Assembly (NCBI GenBank): GCA_016946835.1 | Contig: JACVTC010000018.1 | Coordinates: 467,501 to 531,500 of the forward strand | DNA: 64,000 nt | Direction of reading: 5' to 3' | Source of the DNA: Neocallimastix lanati (nom. inval.) | Taxonomy: Eukaryota; Neocallimastigomycota; Neocallimastigomycetes; Neocallimastigales; Neocallimastigaceae | Shown here: one piece after another, positions 1-12,840 of the stretch | How positions within the stretch are numbered: the first letter of the stretch is position 1 | How the letters are laid out: each line of letters opens with the position of its first letter | The notes under the pieces: generated by a model | The model's database searches: none | Told to the model about the DNA's origin: nothing | What the model saw: the letters and a program-made list of their open reading frames with translations, nothing else | Made by a program: the position numbers and the translations under genes

Positions 1-144
1 AACCCTTTAAATATTAAACAAGAATTTATATTAATTATTAATTATTTAAATATATATATTATTTATAATTAAATAAATAATATTTTTAATTATTGAAATG
101 TAAATAACTGAAATTGAGATTTCAATTCAGTTATAATTTCAACA
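1..144 (-). repeat. 3' LTR (partial) of the chromovirus
   Basis: Identical base for base to 6303-6446. The inner end is marked by the polypurine tract directly beside it; on the minus strand the LTR starts TGTTGAAATT. The rest of this LTR lies left of the window. Confidence 0.9.
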
Positions 145-688
145 ACGCCCTCCCATAAAAATCGGATTCAAGACGATTTTTGTGTAACGATATGGAGGTC
201 TAAATTTTTATTAAAAAAATTTTGAAATTTCATAATTTAAAAAATTTTTTAATTTCAAAGGAAGAAGGTCACTTGAGTCTTTTTAAATTTTTATAAAAAA
301 CCCCATTTCAAGTGACCATTTCATTGAAATTTTGAAATTTCTAAAATTTAGTAAAATTAAAATTTAGTTAATAAAATTGATGGTTGTGAATATAATGGTA
401 CCATTTTTGAATGAATTTGATTTAGAATTTTTGAAATTGAAATTTTGAAATTTTAATTTCAATTAACTTTTTAATTTGTTGCATTAAATTTTAAAAAAAT
501 GAAAATTACATTAATTTATAAAATTTTGATTATATTGAATTATAAATTGATTGTTAAGAGTGTAATATAGCTATATTTTTTGAATTTTGAAATTTTGAAA
601 TTTTGAAATTTTGATAAATTAAAATTAACTAAAAAAAGATAATAATAAAGTAAAAGTTAAAAAATTAATAATAAAAAATAAATTTTCC

Positions 689-731
<43 letters not shown>
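145..731 (-). other. 3' untranslated part of the chromovirus with polypurine tract
   Basis: On the minus strand the bases next to the LTR read TGGGAGGGCGT (about 145-155), a plus-strand-priming polypurine tract. The rest is A/T-rich with repeated GAAATTTT-type words and a T run at 693-733 next to the end of the coding region. No other gene seen. Confidence 0.7.
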
Positions 732-737
<6 letters not shown>

Positions 738-3700
738 ATAAGCTATCGAAGTAAGCTTCCTTCCATTCTTTAAATATAATAAATAAATCTCTTGATTTCT
801 TGGGTTATTTTCAACTTCTTCTGAAGGAACCCAATCATATGAATTTTTATATTTATACCTTACACGATATTCATAACATTTTTTCTTATAATTGGTCCTA
901 AATCCTGCGATTTCTATAATATCCTTAATAGATTCATTATGAGATCTTCTTTTTCTATATTCTGGAGGAGTAGGAATGAAAGGCTCGAGCTCAGATATAT
1001 GGAATATTGGATGGTGTTTAGGGAAAGGAGATCTTTTTAAATCTATTTTATAATTATTATTATCTAAAGCTTCAAGTACTTTATAGGGTCCGTACTTACA
1101 AGGTGATAATTTAGAATAATCTTCGATATTAAGAGAAGGAGGACTTTGAACCATACTAAGTCACCTTCTTTAAAAACAGGAGGTTCTAATCTTTTTTTAT
1201 CAGCATGCCTTTTATATAATTCTTTGGAACGTAGTAAGACGTCTTTAATGTGATTAAAACTAGTATTTACATTTTTTATATATTTAAAATTAGTATCCAT
1301 TTGAGGTAATAAAAAGAATTCGTCCATGGAAGGATGGAACCCATAATTTATAAAGAAAGGAGTTTCCTTAGTAGATTCGTTAACTGAATTATTATATGCA
1401 AATTCTGCAAGGTAGATCCAATCTATCCAGTCATCATGATAATAAGCTCTTGAATAAGCCCTAAGATATTGTTCAATAAAAGAGTTACACCTTTCAACTT
1501 GTCCGACGGTTTCATGATGATCTGTGGTAGCTATATTATTTTTAATTTTTAATAAGTGCATAAATTCAATCCAAAGAGCACTTGTAAATTGTGATCCTCT
1601 GTCTGTATAAATATCTTGAGGTAAACCATGTAGTTTAAAGATATTATTCATAAAAGCCTTAGCAGTTTGTTTTGCATCAGGTATTTGTTTAAAGGGAATT
1701 AAGTGAATCATTTTAGAAAAACGATCGACAACTACCATTATTACTGTATATCCTTTAGAATCAGGAAGACCGCATAGAAAGTCGATTTCAATAGATTTCC
1801 AAGGTCTTTCGGGAGTATCCAAAGGTTGTAGAAGACCATATTTTCTGTGCCTATTTATTTTGTTTCTTGCACAGGACTGACAAGAGTTTACATATTTAGT
1901 TACATCTTCTTTTATTTTAGGCCACCAAAAGTTTCTTGTTATTAACTCTAAAGTTCTTTTAATTCCTAAATGACCGGCAGCAGGCTTTTCATGATACTTA
2001 GTTAATATTTCTAGTCGGAGAACTTCAGGAATATAGACTAGATTATTATAAAATATTAAATTGTCTTTTAATTTAAACTTTTCCATTTTTCTGAAGGGCT
2101 TATAGGACATATTATTTTTTACATTTTGAGGACTAAAGTAAAGTCGAATATCCTCAGCTGTAGCGTCAGACTTAGTAGCATCAATAATTCTTTCTAAAAG
2201 ATCACTAACAATGCTAACAAAACATGGAAATTCTTTAACATTTTTAATATCTAAAATATTTTCAGGTTTTTCTTCAATGTTGTTTTTAATATAATCAGGT
2301 CTCCTAGATAGACTGTCAGGTTTTCCGTTTTTGTTTCCCTGCCTATACTTTATTATAAAATTATATTCTTGGAAGAAAAGGTACCATCTATGTTGTCTTT
2401 GATTTGCAACCTTTCCTCCTAATGTGTATATTAAGTTCCTATGATCCGTATAAACAGTAATTTGGTATTTAGCACCAAGAAGTAGATGTCTCCAAGCAAT
2501 AAAAGCATCCCTTATAGCGAGTAGTTCTTTATCAGTAATTGTATAATTTATTTCGGCGTTTAGTAAACTTCTAGAATAATATGCTACTGGATGTAAATTA
2601 TTATCTTTATCTCTTTGAGATAGAACAGCACCAATAGCATAATTACTTGCATCACATTCTACTATAAAAGGTTTTGTAATATCAGGATGAAGTAGAATTG
2701 GAGAAGTAATTAATCTTTTCTTTAATTCCTTAAAAGCATTTTCACATTCATTTGTCCATAAAAATTTAATATTTTTCCTTGTTAAATTATGTAAGGGTTT
2801 TGCAATTTTTGCAAAATCTTTAACAAATCTTCTATAGTAATTACATAAGCCAATAAATCTTTGAACATCTTTTAAATTTTCTGGTCTTGGCCACTCTTCT
2901 ATAGATTTAATTTTCTTTGGGTCAGTAGATACACCATCACCAGATAAAATGTAACCTAAAAATTCAACTTGGTTCTGGTCAAATTCACATTTTTCTAATT
3001 TTGCATATAAATTATTATTAATTAAAGTTTGAAGGACGTTTCTGACTTGATTATGATGCTCCTCTAAATCTTTGGAATAAATTAAAATATCATCTAAATA
3101 TAAGATCACACATTTTTCCAAGTATGGTCTAAGAATAGAGTTAATAAATGATTGGAAAGTGGCAGGCGCATTTTTTAATCCAAACGGCATAACTAAATAT
3201 TCATAATGACCATATTTAGTTCTAAACGCAGTTTTATATTCATCACCTTCTTTAATTCTTATTAAATTATAAGCAGAACGTAAATCCAATTTCGTAAAAT
3301 ATTTTGCTCCCTTTACTTTTTCTATTATATCTGTTATTAGAGGGAGAGGATATGAATTTCTTATAGTTACTGCATTTAATTTTTTATAGTCTACACATAA
3401 CCGAAGGGAACCATCTTTTTTCTTTTGAAAAAGGACAGGATATCCAGCAGGAGATTCTGATGGTCTAATAAATCCTTTTTCTAAATTTTCTTTTATATAG
3501 TCCTTAAGAACTTGTGATTCTTCTTCAGTTAATGGATAAATTGGGCCGTAATGGAGTGTAGCGTCTTTTTCTAAAACAATCTTACAGTCGGTTAAACGGT
3601 GAGGAGGTAATTTATCTGCCTCTTTTTTGCTAAATACGATTGCTAAATCTTGATATTGATGAGGAATTTCTTCTATTTTTGGTTCCTCATTTTCAATTTC

Positions 3701-4620
3701 AACTTTATCTTTAGTTGAAAGAAAACAATATATTAAAAAATTATAACTAAATTCTTTTTTATTATTATATAAATCTAGATGATTTTTGTTAAATTTTTTG
3801 GAAGAAAATTTACTTTTAGATTTATTTAAATATTTTACATATACATAAATTTTAGAATTTTTATTAATAGAATTTTTATATTTATTAAACTTTGGATTTT
3901 TTGAAAAATTTTTTAAATTTTTTAAATTAAATTTTTTGGAGATATTTTTTGAATTATTTTTTGATCGATTTTTTGAAAAATTTTTATAATAAAATTTATT
4001 TTTTATTTTTCTTTTAAAAAATTTATTTTTAAAAATTTTTCTTTTCAACGAGTTTAAATAAAAATTATTTCCCTTATATTTTATGGATTTATTTTTATGA
4101 TCATTTAAAGAATTATAATTTAAATAAGAATATAAGGTATTATTTTTATAATTGTAATGTATTTTGAATTTCCTAATAAACTGATTTCCAAAAAGTAAAT
4201 CAGTAGGAATACAATTTGAGATTAAAAATTTTTCTTTAAAATCTTGAAAATAAAATTTATTATTTTTAAAAATTTTAATTTGAAAATTTAACCAAACAAA
4301 TTGATCTAATTTGGTAGTTCTGCCTGAAATACCTTTAACTAGGATTTTATTTTTTGTTTTTTGAATATTTAGTTTTAATTTATTTGCTAATTTTTCTGTG
4401 ATAAAATTGCAAAAGGATCCTGAATCTAACATAGATTCAGATGTTAATTTTAGAATTTTTTCATTTTTAATTGTAAAATTATTTAAAAATTTAATAGGAA
4501 TATAGGATTTAAATAAAAGGAAAGTAGATGGGAGATTTGATTCATTAATTGAATCAAGTGTAGGAAAATTATAATAAATCGTTTTTAAATTTTTTGATGT
4601 TCTGGACTCCTTTTGAAGCC
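732..4620 (-). CDS. pol: pol region of the chromovirus
   Basis: Aspartic protease with an LDSGS motif; reverse transcriptase with VPFGL-type surroundings (VMPFGLKNAPATF) and the YLDD catalytic box; RNase H (ECDASNYAIGAVL, YTDHRNL); integrase with HHCC zinc finger (GHLG...CQSCARNK) and a DDE core (EIDFLCGLP, TDRGSQFTS, the E in VGQVERCNSF); then a GPY/F-like module (KYGPYKVLE) and a chromodomain-like end (YRVRYKYKNSYDWVPSEE). Its reading frame is open upstream of the first Met to the gag end in a frame different from gag, as expected for elements that make Gag-Pol by frameshifting. Chromodomains of this kind direct integration to marked chromatin (family knowledge). Treated as a fossil; about one break. 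Confidence 0.92.
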
Positions 4621-4626
4621 CATCAA

Positions 4627-5700
4627 TTAGTTTTTTTGATTAATATTTTGATTATTATTATTATAGTTATTATTATTAAAATAATTATTGCTTGTTTTAT
4701 TTTTAGTATAATAATTATTATTATTATAATTCTTGTTACTGTTTACGTGTGGGCTTGAATGTTTCTTTTTTAAATTTTTATTACCATTATTATTTTTTAA
4801 TTGGTCCTTACTTTTAATATTATTTTCAAATAAGATACACTTGGTATAAATATCACCAAGCTTTGTGGGGAATTCTTCCATTTTATCTATTTCTTCTTGG
4901 AACTTTGGGTGAAGTCCATTATAGAAAAATAAGACTAAAGCTTCTTCATCCCAAGACAGACCAGTAGTTAACGTTCTGAACTTTTCTATATAATTATTTA
5001 TTTTACCATACGAATGTTTTAATTTTACTAACTGGATCTTAGCCAATTTTTTACTTGCAACATTCGTAAAAGTTTTCTTTATATCACTTAATAATTTCTT
5101 TAGTGTTCCTGGACGATTGTTCTCGTTATAGGTAGCAATATACCAATTTCTTGCACCGTCTCTCAAACGAGATTTGACAAAGTTTATTTTTACTTCTTCT
5201 GGTAAACCTAAGTTGGGATAAGTTGAGAAAGTATCTTCACATAATTGACAGAATAAATCAGTGTCATTAGTGTTACCTGAGAAGAATCCAGGTTCAGGTA
5301 CTTGTTGCAAATTATTAGAATAACTATTTTTCATGATGACATCATTGTCTGTATCACGTCTGGTAGAAATAGAGGCGTTATCATCTTGATTTTGTGGTAC
5401 AGATTGGCTAGAAGAGGGATCATCATTGGTACTAATTTTTATATCTAATTTTTCATTGAATATTTTAGTTAAATTAGAAAGTTGATTAATAATATTTTTA
5501 TTATCTCTATTAAGTGTATAGAGTTTTTTCTGTAAGTCTTGATTATATTTATTAAAATCTTCTTTTAATAAAAAGCTATCATTAACAGAAGAAGCTAATT
5601 CTGATACGGTAACTTGGGCGTCAGACCTTAACTTATTAACTTCTGACATTGGGGCAATGTCAGGTATTGAACTAGCCCAGACGTTCGTATAGTAAGACAT
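4627..5700 (-). CDS. gag: gag of the chromovirus
   Basis: 357-residue protein starting at the ATG 34 bases inside the LTR boundary. The middle (about residues 136-295) matches the retrotransposon Gag capsid pattern (PGFFSGN..DTDLFCQLCEDTF, ARNWYIATY, FRTLTTGLSWDEEALVLFFYNGL). The C-terminal 50 residues are almost only Asn, Lys and Tyr and I see no CCHC zinc knuckle, so nucleic-acid binding may rely on the basic tail. The frame is open throughout. Confidence 0.88.
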   Translation of the reverse strand: MSYYTNVWASSIPDIAPMSEVNKLRSDAQVTVSELASSVNDSFLLKEDFNKYNQDLQKKLYTLNRDNKNIINQLSNLTKIFNEKLDIKISTNDDPSSSQSVPQNQDDNASISTRRDTDNDVIMKNSYSNNLQQVPEPGFFSGNTNDTDLFCQLCEDTFSTYPNLGLPEEVKINFVKSRLRDGARNWYIATYNENNRPGTLKKLLSDIKKTFTNVASKKLAKIQLVKLKHSYGKINNYIEKFRTLTTGLSWDEEALVLFFYNGLHPKFQEEIDKMEEFPTKLGDIYTKCILFENNIKSKDQLKNNNGNKNLKKKHSSPHVNSNKNYNNNNYYTKNKTSNNYFNNNNYNNNNQNINQKN

Positions 5701-5734
5701 ATCAAGGTAGCAACTAAAACTAGGGTAAGGTTAT

Positions 5735-6446
5735 TGTTAAGATTTTGATATAATTTTTAATTTAAATTTAAATAAAATAATATGTTTTAATAAAAATATT
5801 CACTAAGTCGATATGTCTATATAGTAATATACTATATAGATAGATAATAATAATAATAAATATTTAAATGTTTAGTTTAATGAAAATTTATTTATAATAA
5901 ACTTTGATAATTAGAATTATCAAATTAATTTGATTTTAAATTTATTGATTTTATTTAATAATAAAATATCTATAATATATTACTATTAAGGTAATTTTAC
6001 AATAACCTTACAAAGAACATAAAAGATAGATTTTTACATCTTTCTTTTATACTTTGTAAGTTACATAATAATAATATTTAATTATAAGATAGTAATAATA
6101 TAGTAATATAAATAATAATAAAATATAAGGATAAGTTTAATTATATAATTAATTTGAATAATTGAATTTAATATAGATATGTTGTAAACATATATAAAAA
6201 CATAATATAAATAAAATACACGTGACGTCAAATGTATCATTGAAATTAATTATTAATATAAACCTTATTTATTAATATTCTCAGAATTATTAGGCCTAAG
6301 ATAACCCTTTAAATATTAAACAAGAATTTATATTAATTATTAATTATTTAAATATATATATTATTTATAATTAAATAAATAATATTTTTAATTATTGAAA
6401 TGTAAATAACTGAAATTGAGATTTCAATTCAGTTATAATTTCAACA
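5735..6446 (-). repeat. 5' LTR of the chromovirus
   Basis: The outer end (6446) is fixed by identity with 1-144. The inner end is inferred from a TGTTAAGATT at 5735 that mirrors TGTTGAAATT at the other end, giving a 712-bp LTR with inverted terminal TGTT. I could not recognise a tRNA-matching primer site between 5701 and 5734. Confidence 0.7.
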
Positions 6447-6495
6447 GAATTTGTTTTTTTATTATTTATTTTAATTTAATAATTTTGTTATTTAT

Positions 6496-6586
6496 CAATT
6501 AGGTAAAATTAAAAATTTGGTTTAATGGTTAGTTACAATGACCATGACCAATACTTCATGGGTTCGACTTTCACCTCAACCCATTT
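6496..6586 (+). other. tRNA-like relic (head of a dispersed repeat)
   Basis: A-box-like TGGTTTAATGG (about 6518-6528) and B-box-like GGGTTCGACTT (about 6560-6570), spaced as in a tRNA gene, but the acceptor strand near CCTCAACCCA has no partner upstream. It matches 26064-26154 at roughly 90%. Either a decayed tRNA gene or the head of a SINE. Confidence 0.5.
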
Positions 6587-7129
6587 TGCATAAATAATTA
6601 TTTTATTAATTATTTTATTAATTATTAATAATATCTTCTTGAATATTCTTTCTGTATAAAATTATAGAAAGTTAAAGATTCTTTCGGTTTGTAATTTAAC
6701 CGAAATGAATTTAGAAATTCTTATTATATAAATTATTTTATTCTTTTTCGATAAGATTCATTTTCATCAATTAAAATCTATATTCTAGAAACTTTACATT
6801 ACTAATTATTACAAACATATTTCTAAATATTTCTTTAAAATTATTTTTACATGTTAAAACTGTTTTTCCGTTAAAAGTATAAATAGTGCGAACTTCACGA
6901 ATGAAAATATTTTTCCTTGTGCTTTTATTATTAATAATAATTAAAGTATAAGTAATTCGAAATATTACCTTATTGATTAATATTAATAATTACTTTAAAT
7001 TTTATAATTAATAAAAATATTTCTAATAAAACGAATTATTTATACAGATAGTGTAAACCTATTGAGTTTTCTTCTTTTGTGTGTTTCTATACCTCGTCCC
7101 ATCGTTACAATAGAAGCACCTTCGTTACA
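6587..7129 (+). repeat. LTR-like 543-bp repeat, copy 1
   Basis: Begins TG, ends CA, holds a TATA-like AAAAGTATAAATAGTGCG, and matches 26155-26697 with about three differences. It is followed here by a pyrimidine-rich leader-like stretch, as if it were the 5' LTR of a plus-strand element whose body is gone. No target duplication recognised. Confidence 0.55.
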
Positions 7130-7786
7130 ATAAAAGCACCTGCTAATCCAAGCCCTCAATACCTTTACGCTATTCCTCAGACATTCTACCGTACTTTTAG
7201 GAATTCTACCTTCTCAATATCTTTTGGCAATCGTTGGGTTTCTACTTTTACTATTCTACTATTAAAGAACAAATACCTACTCTTCCGGTTCTCTCTATCT
7301 TAGTCTAATAATCTTTGAATAAATCTTCTTATCTACTATCTCCCTAATACCGGACTTCTATATTTTTTAATCTCGGATTTTATCTCTTCCCAGACGAATA
7401 ATTACTGCCTATTGATTCCTATTCCAATTATCACCTTGTCTGTTTTGAGTTACCTTTACTATTATATAATTCAATCCTTTGAATCTATTATATTACCGGA
7501 TAATCCTAATCCTATGGTTTTTGAAATTAATTCTTATAATAAAAATTCTTGTACTACCCGATCAAATAATTCAAATTAAATTTGTACTACCCTATTAAGA
7601 TAAAACTTGCATTACCTTAACCTTTTAAAAAAAAAAAAAAAAAAAAATTTTAGATAATATTAAATTAATCTTGTATTACCTTAACCCTTTAAAATTAATT
7701 CAAATATTTACCAACAAAATTAATTTATAATTAGATAAATAATATTAAATTTATTTAGTAAGAAAAAAATTTTTAATTTTTAGATA
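7130..7786. other. leader-like remnant and A/T-rich spacer
   Basis: Pyrimidine-rich sequence with many TTCTACC/ACCTTTAC words resembles the leader upstream of the gag at 15377. Short frames here have no recognisable protein. There is an A run at 7627-7647, then A/T-rich spacer up to the target duplication of the copia element. No gene seen. Confidence 0.4.
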
Positions 7787-7791
7787 AATAT
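7787..7791 (+). repeat. target-site duplication AATAT (left)
   Basis: AATAT just outside the left LTR matches AATAT at 14074-14078 outside the right LTR, the 5-bp duplication expected of a copia insertion. Confidence 0.8.
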
Positions 7792-7995
7792 TTTTAGACA
7801 CATTAATGTTTATATAATTAAATAATAGTTTAATTTATTTATATTATAGATATTTTATTATTTATTAATATATTTTTTATGAAAATAGAACTAAAGAAAA
7901 ACATGTTCATTTAGAAAGCTTTTATACATGAATATTATTTATTAAACTAATTGATTGGTTAATATAAAATGAAATATAATAAATATATTTTAACA
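7792..7995 (-). repeat. 3' LTR of the copia element
   Basis: Matches 13870-14073 with one difference. On the minus strand it starts TGTTAAAATA, preceded by the polypurine tract TGAGGAGGAG (about 7996-8005). Confidence 0.9.
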
Positions 7996-8059
7996 CTCCT
8001 CCTCAAATGTAACTTCGTTTCAATGTTACATTTGTTTAATTTTAACTATATTTTTAGAA

Positions 8060-11000
8060 TTAAAATTTTAAATCCTCAATTTTATATAACAAAGAATTTC
8101 TGAATTTTTCCATAAGGGTGTTGTTTAGATATTTAGTGAATCCATCGGCCAAATTATTTTGAGATTGAATATATTCTAATTTTATAAAATTTTTATTTAT
8201 TATTTCTCTAATATAATGAATTCTTATATCAATATGTTTTGTCTTCGGATTAATGGATTGATTTTTGCTATTGAATATGGCAGCTTTGTTATCTATTTTT
8301 ATTTTAATACATTTAATATTATAATATAATTCTTTCATTAAGTTTAAATACCAAATGCAGTGCTTGCCACATTCACTCAGACTATAATACTCCGATTCTG
8401 CAGTAAATGTTGACACACAGTGTTGTAGCTTGGAACACCAGCAGTTGGTGCGTTGCCCATGGTTACTAAAAAACCTGTTGTTGATCTTCTGGTTTCAGTG
8501 TCTCCTGCAAAGTCGGCATCAACAAAGGCTTCTATTCCTAGTTTCCTTGTATAGTTTATCCCGTAACTCGTTGTTCCTTTAAGATATCTTAGTATTCTTA
8601 CGACATTGTTCCAGTCTTCCATATTCGGATTATTTGATTTTCGTGCTGCTTTACTTACCGAAAATAGAATATCAGGTCTGGTGCATATAGCAATGTAGAG
8701 TAAATTTCCTATTGCACTTCGGTAGGTAGTTTGATTAAACTTTATATTTCTAAGTTTGTCGTCCGTAATTGGTTTTGTATTCCTTAATGGTTTTTCATTA
8801 TTCATATTGAATTTTTCTAAAACCTCTATAATGTATCTTCTTTGATGCATAAAATATCCATTTTTGTGTTTAACAAATTTTATTCCGATAACGAAATCCA
8901 CGTCGCCAATTTCTTTTATTTTATATTTTCTTTTGAAATATTCTTTTATACATTTAATTTCATTCTCTTTTCCAGAGATTAAAATATCGTCAACATAAAT
9001 ACCGACGATACATAAAATGTTTTTATTTTTATCGTTTTTTACATATATACATGGTTCACTTACCATTCTTCTAAGTCCTATTTTAGTTAAAAATTTATTG
9101 ATTTCTTTATTCCATTCTCGTCCGCTTTGTTTCAGACCATATATAGCCTTGTTTAATTTCCAGTATTTTCTATTAAAATCTGGATGACCTTCTGGAGGTT
9201 TCATATAAATATTTTCACTTAACTTGGCATTAAGGTAAGCAGCGTTTATATCAATTTGTTCTATATTAAAATTATTTTGGGCTGCAATTGAAGTTAAAAT
9301 TCTGATAGAGTCGTGTTTTAACGTTGGTGCAAAAGTATTATGAAAGTCTATTCCAAATTCTTGGGTAAAACCTCGTGCTACCAATCTTGCCTTTCTTTTT
9401 GTTATCTCGCCATTTGCATTTCTTTTATATTTGAAAATCCATCGTGAGGAAATTACATTAGCATTTTTGGGTATATATTTAATTGTATTAAATACATTTA
9501 AGTTTTTCATTTTGCTTAATTCTTCATTTACTGCATTAATCCACTCTTTTCTATCAATTAAATTTTGAATGTCCTTATAATTTTCTGGTTCTCTTAAGTT
9601 ATTTGTTGTCTTTCTTCTTTTGTTATTACTTTCATTTATAACATTCATAGTTCTTTTTTTATTATTGGTCTCGATATTATTTAATTTAAATGAATTATTA
9701 TTAGTCAACAAAGTATTTATAATTTCGTTTCCATTACGTTGATTATAATTTTTATTGATAATTGTGTTGTCATTTACTTTGTTGTTTTCAATATTATTAT
9801 CGTTATTGATTGTTTTATTGGCTGTATTATCATTTATTTTATTATTAGTATCTTCTCTATTTTGGCTATTATTATTATTTTCAATATTATTATTATTAAT
9901 ACTAATTTTATTATTACTATTATTTGTATTATTATTATTACCGTTATTTGTATTATTATTATTGATATAATTATTATTGGTTATGTTATTATTATTATTA
10001 TTATTGTTTATATTATTATTATTATTTGTATTATTATTAATGAAATTATTGTTATGGTTATCATTATTGATATTTTCATTGTTATTGTTACTATTATTAT
10101 TACTGTGATTATTATTTCTTTGTTTTTTGTTATATTTTCTTTTATTCTTAGAATTATTTTTATTGATTATATCTTCGTATATATTTTGTATATTGCTATT
10201 ATTTAATATTGGTGATTTACTTAGGATGTTTTCTGAATTAAAAAATTCATTAGAACCTGGATAATCATTTTTATTTAATCTTTGTTGAATATTATGATTA
10301 ATGTTATATGTATTGGTATCGTATGTATTTTTATTATAATATGTATTATATGTATTATCTCCCCTGATTTCGTGATCCGGAATAAAATTGGCAAATTCAG
10401 GTGAGCATTCTTTAAGATAACTGTTTCCAGGATTGGATTCGAAAAAGGCAACACATCTAGATAGGATTATTTTATTAGTAGTAATATCTAAAATTTTGTA
10501 AGCTGATGGGTTTTCAGAGTATCCTAGAAAAATCCCTGGTTTAGTATTGTTATCGAATTTAGATCTAAAGACTTTAGGAATAAAGAAATAAACTTTGCAT
10601 CCAAATACTTTAATATTTGAGTAGTTGACCTTTGTTTTGTTAATTATTTCATAAGGTATTTTCATATTTATTCCTTTGTGTGGAATGCGATTATGTATAT
10701 AGTTAGCCGTAGAGGTAGCATCTTCCCAAAATTGGTGACTAAGTTTAGAGTCATTCAGCATAGCTTTGGCGGAGTTAATTAGGGTGCCATTGAAGCGTTC
10801 CACCCTTCCATTTTGTTGTGGGTTATATGGTACAGTTAGTTGATGTTTAATACCGTAAGATTTAAAGAATAAATTAAAATTATTATTGCAAAATTCTGTA
10901 CCATTATCCGTTCGAATATATATAATTCTAGTATTATACTTATTTTTAATACTTAAAAACCAATTGTAAAATGAGTTAAAGGTGTCACTTTTAGATTTTA

Positions 11001-12840
11001 AAAACAAAGTCCATCCATAGCGTGAATAGTCATCGAGGATTGTAAAAAGGTATTTGTTACCATAAAGTGATTCAGGGAGAGGACCAACCAAGTCCATGTG
11101 AAGTAATTCAAATATATGTTTCGACTTATTTATTGCTTGCTTATATGGTTTATTTTTAAGTTTTGAATTCATACAAATTGGGCATTGATTAACTGGTGTA
11201 TTAAGTTTTAATAATTTGTTTTTAATATGACTAATATCAAAATGACATAATCTTCTATGCCATAAATTTAATCTCTTTGCTGCATTTGGTGTAGTGAAAT
11301 TTATTTCTAAATTATTATGTTGATTGTTATTATTATTGAGATTTATTTTATTATTGGAAAACCAAATTTTAAATGTATTAGTCTTGGTTGCTGTAATGTT
11401 AACTATTCTTTTATTGTTGCAATTGTAAATGATTGCATATGATTTATTATTTGAATTATTAAAAACAATTTTGTAATTTTCTTTTAGTAATTTGCATATG
11501 GATATTAAATTTTTATTGATGGCCGGAGAGTAGTATACCTCATTAAGTATTATTTCATTGTTGTTTACATACCCCTTAAATTTTCCTTTATGGAAAGCTG
11601 TAATTATTTGTCCATTAGCTAGATTAATTTCTTCATTACATTTTTTTATGTCTATTAGAAGATTAAGATTGCTTGTGATATTGATTGAAGCACCGGAGTC
11701 CAAAATCCAACATGAAAGAAAGTTTTTGTCACTATCTTCATTTAAAAATTCTTTTTCAACGTTACAGTAATTTAATTCAATATTATTTTCTGTATTATAA
11801 TCTTTAGTAAAGGCATCTGCGTATATTGTGTCATAATTACTTGAAGAGGCATCATTAGTGTTCAGATAATTAATATCATTTTGAAATTTTCTTTTGTTTT
11901 TAGTTCTTTTATTAAATTTATTTTTGTTTTGATTTTTATATAAATTATTTTTTCTGAATTTACATTCATAGAAGTAATGTCCTCTTCTTCCACAATAGTT
12001 GCATCTTCCACTACTCCTTTTGAGGCTTTTTCTTTTACCTTTAGTTCTATTATTGTTTCGATAATTCTTACTCTTTCTTGTTTCAGCGTTGAAGAGAACA
12101 TTATTGTTGTTTTCCTGAATGGAATTTTTTTCTTTTAAATTAGATAAAACGATATTAGGGATGATTTCCTTAACATAGGTGCAGCATGATTCCCAACTCT
12201 TATGTTGAAAGACGTTTATCCACCTTAGATCTTCGGGTAAGCATCTATTAAGAATGCCGATTTTTGTATTTATACTAAGGTCATTGTCAATTTTCTCAAG
12301 TTCGTCTATTAAATTTTGCAAATTGGCAATGAATATATTTATATCGGTCTTGGTGTCAAACTTCATTGTTTCAATTTTGTTTTGGATTTCGATTTTTTTT
12401 CTTTGCTTTTGGTAAACGATTCTTGGAAGATGTTCCAAATTTGAAAAGCGGTCTTTTCATTTCCATTTATTAGTTTTTGTGTTTGTTCTCCAAGCCCATT
12501 TATGATAATCCATTTGGCCGTGATGTCGTTAGTTATAAATGTTTTTAGTGTTCTTTTCATAAACTAACGAACTATCAAATTGATCCTCCGGGTAATCTGT
12601 TAATTCTGCTCTTATATCTCTCTTTCTTAACTTCTTTACAATTGGATGAAGGACATATTTGGTTAATTTATTTATTGTTAGCAAATACAGAATTTTTCTT
12701 CTCCAACCAGAGTAGTTTTCTGTATTTAGTTCAGTAATTTGGTTGAAATTTTCGGAATAATTAAAGGTTATTCCGTTATGTGTAATATCTTCTCCGGTGA
12801 GGTTGATAACTTGTTCTTGGTTTCTTCTTCTTCCAGCCAT
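8060..12840 (-). pseudogene. gag-pol region of the copia element
   Basis: Gag begins at the ATG at 12840 (MAGRRRNQEQ) and matches copia Gag (NYSGWRRKI), followed by a CCHC knuckle (CNYCGRRGHYFYEC), protease (WILDSGASINIT), GAG-preintegrase segment (LWHRRLCHFD), integrase core (HMDLVGPLPES, RTDNGTEFCN, QQNGRVERFNGT), a long Asn-rich linker, reverse transcriptase (ARLVARGFTQEFGIDF, IYVDDILIS), and RNase H (AFVDADFAGD; ESEYYSLSECGKHCIWYL). In this family Gag and Pol are made from one long frame. Here the frame is broken about three times; it is a fossil. Confidence 0.9.

Larger units (their letters stand above)
1..6446 (-). mobile_element. Ty3/gypsy chromovirus LTR retrotransposon, young, cut by window start
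   Basis: Parts on the minus strand, 5' to 3': LTR (5735-6446), gag, pol with protease, reverse transcriptase, RNase H and integrase, then a GPY/F-type module and chromodomain, a polypurine tract and the start of the 3' LTR (1-144). The 144 LTR bases visible at both ends are identical, so the insertion is recent. Chromodomain plus integrase order places it in the chromovirus branch. It looks nearly whole, with about one break. The left end and left target duplication lie outside the window. Confidence 0.92.

Noticed and set aside
6518-6590. Functional tRNA gene
   Set aside because: Box-like motifs are present, but acceptor and T-stem pairing are not preserved in either copy.
7079-7303. 74-residue plus-strand frame
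   Set aside because: Lies across the end of an LTR-like repeat and a leader remnant; no similarity to a known protein.
9739-10206. Ile-rich plus-strand frames
   Set aside because: Antisense of the Asn-rich linker of the copia element at 7792; no protein features.
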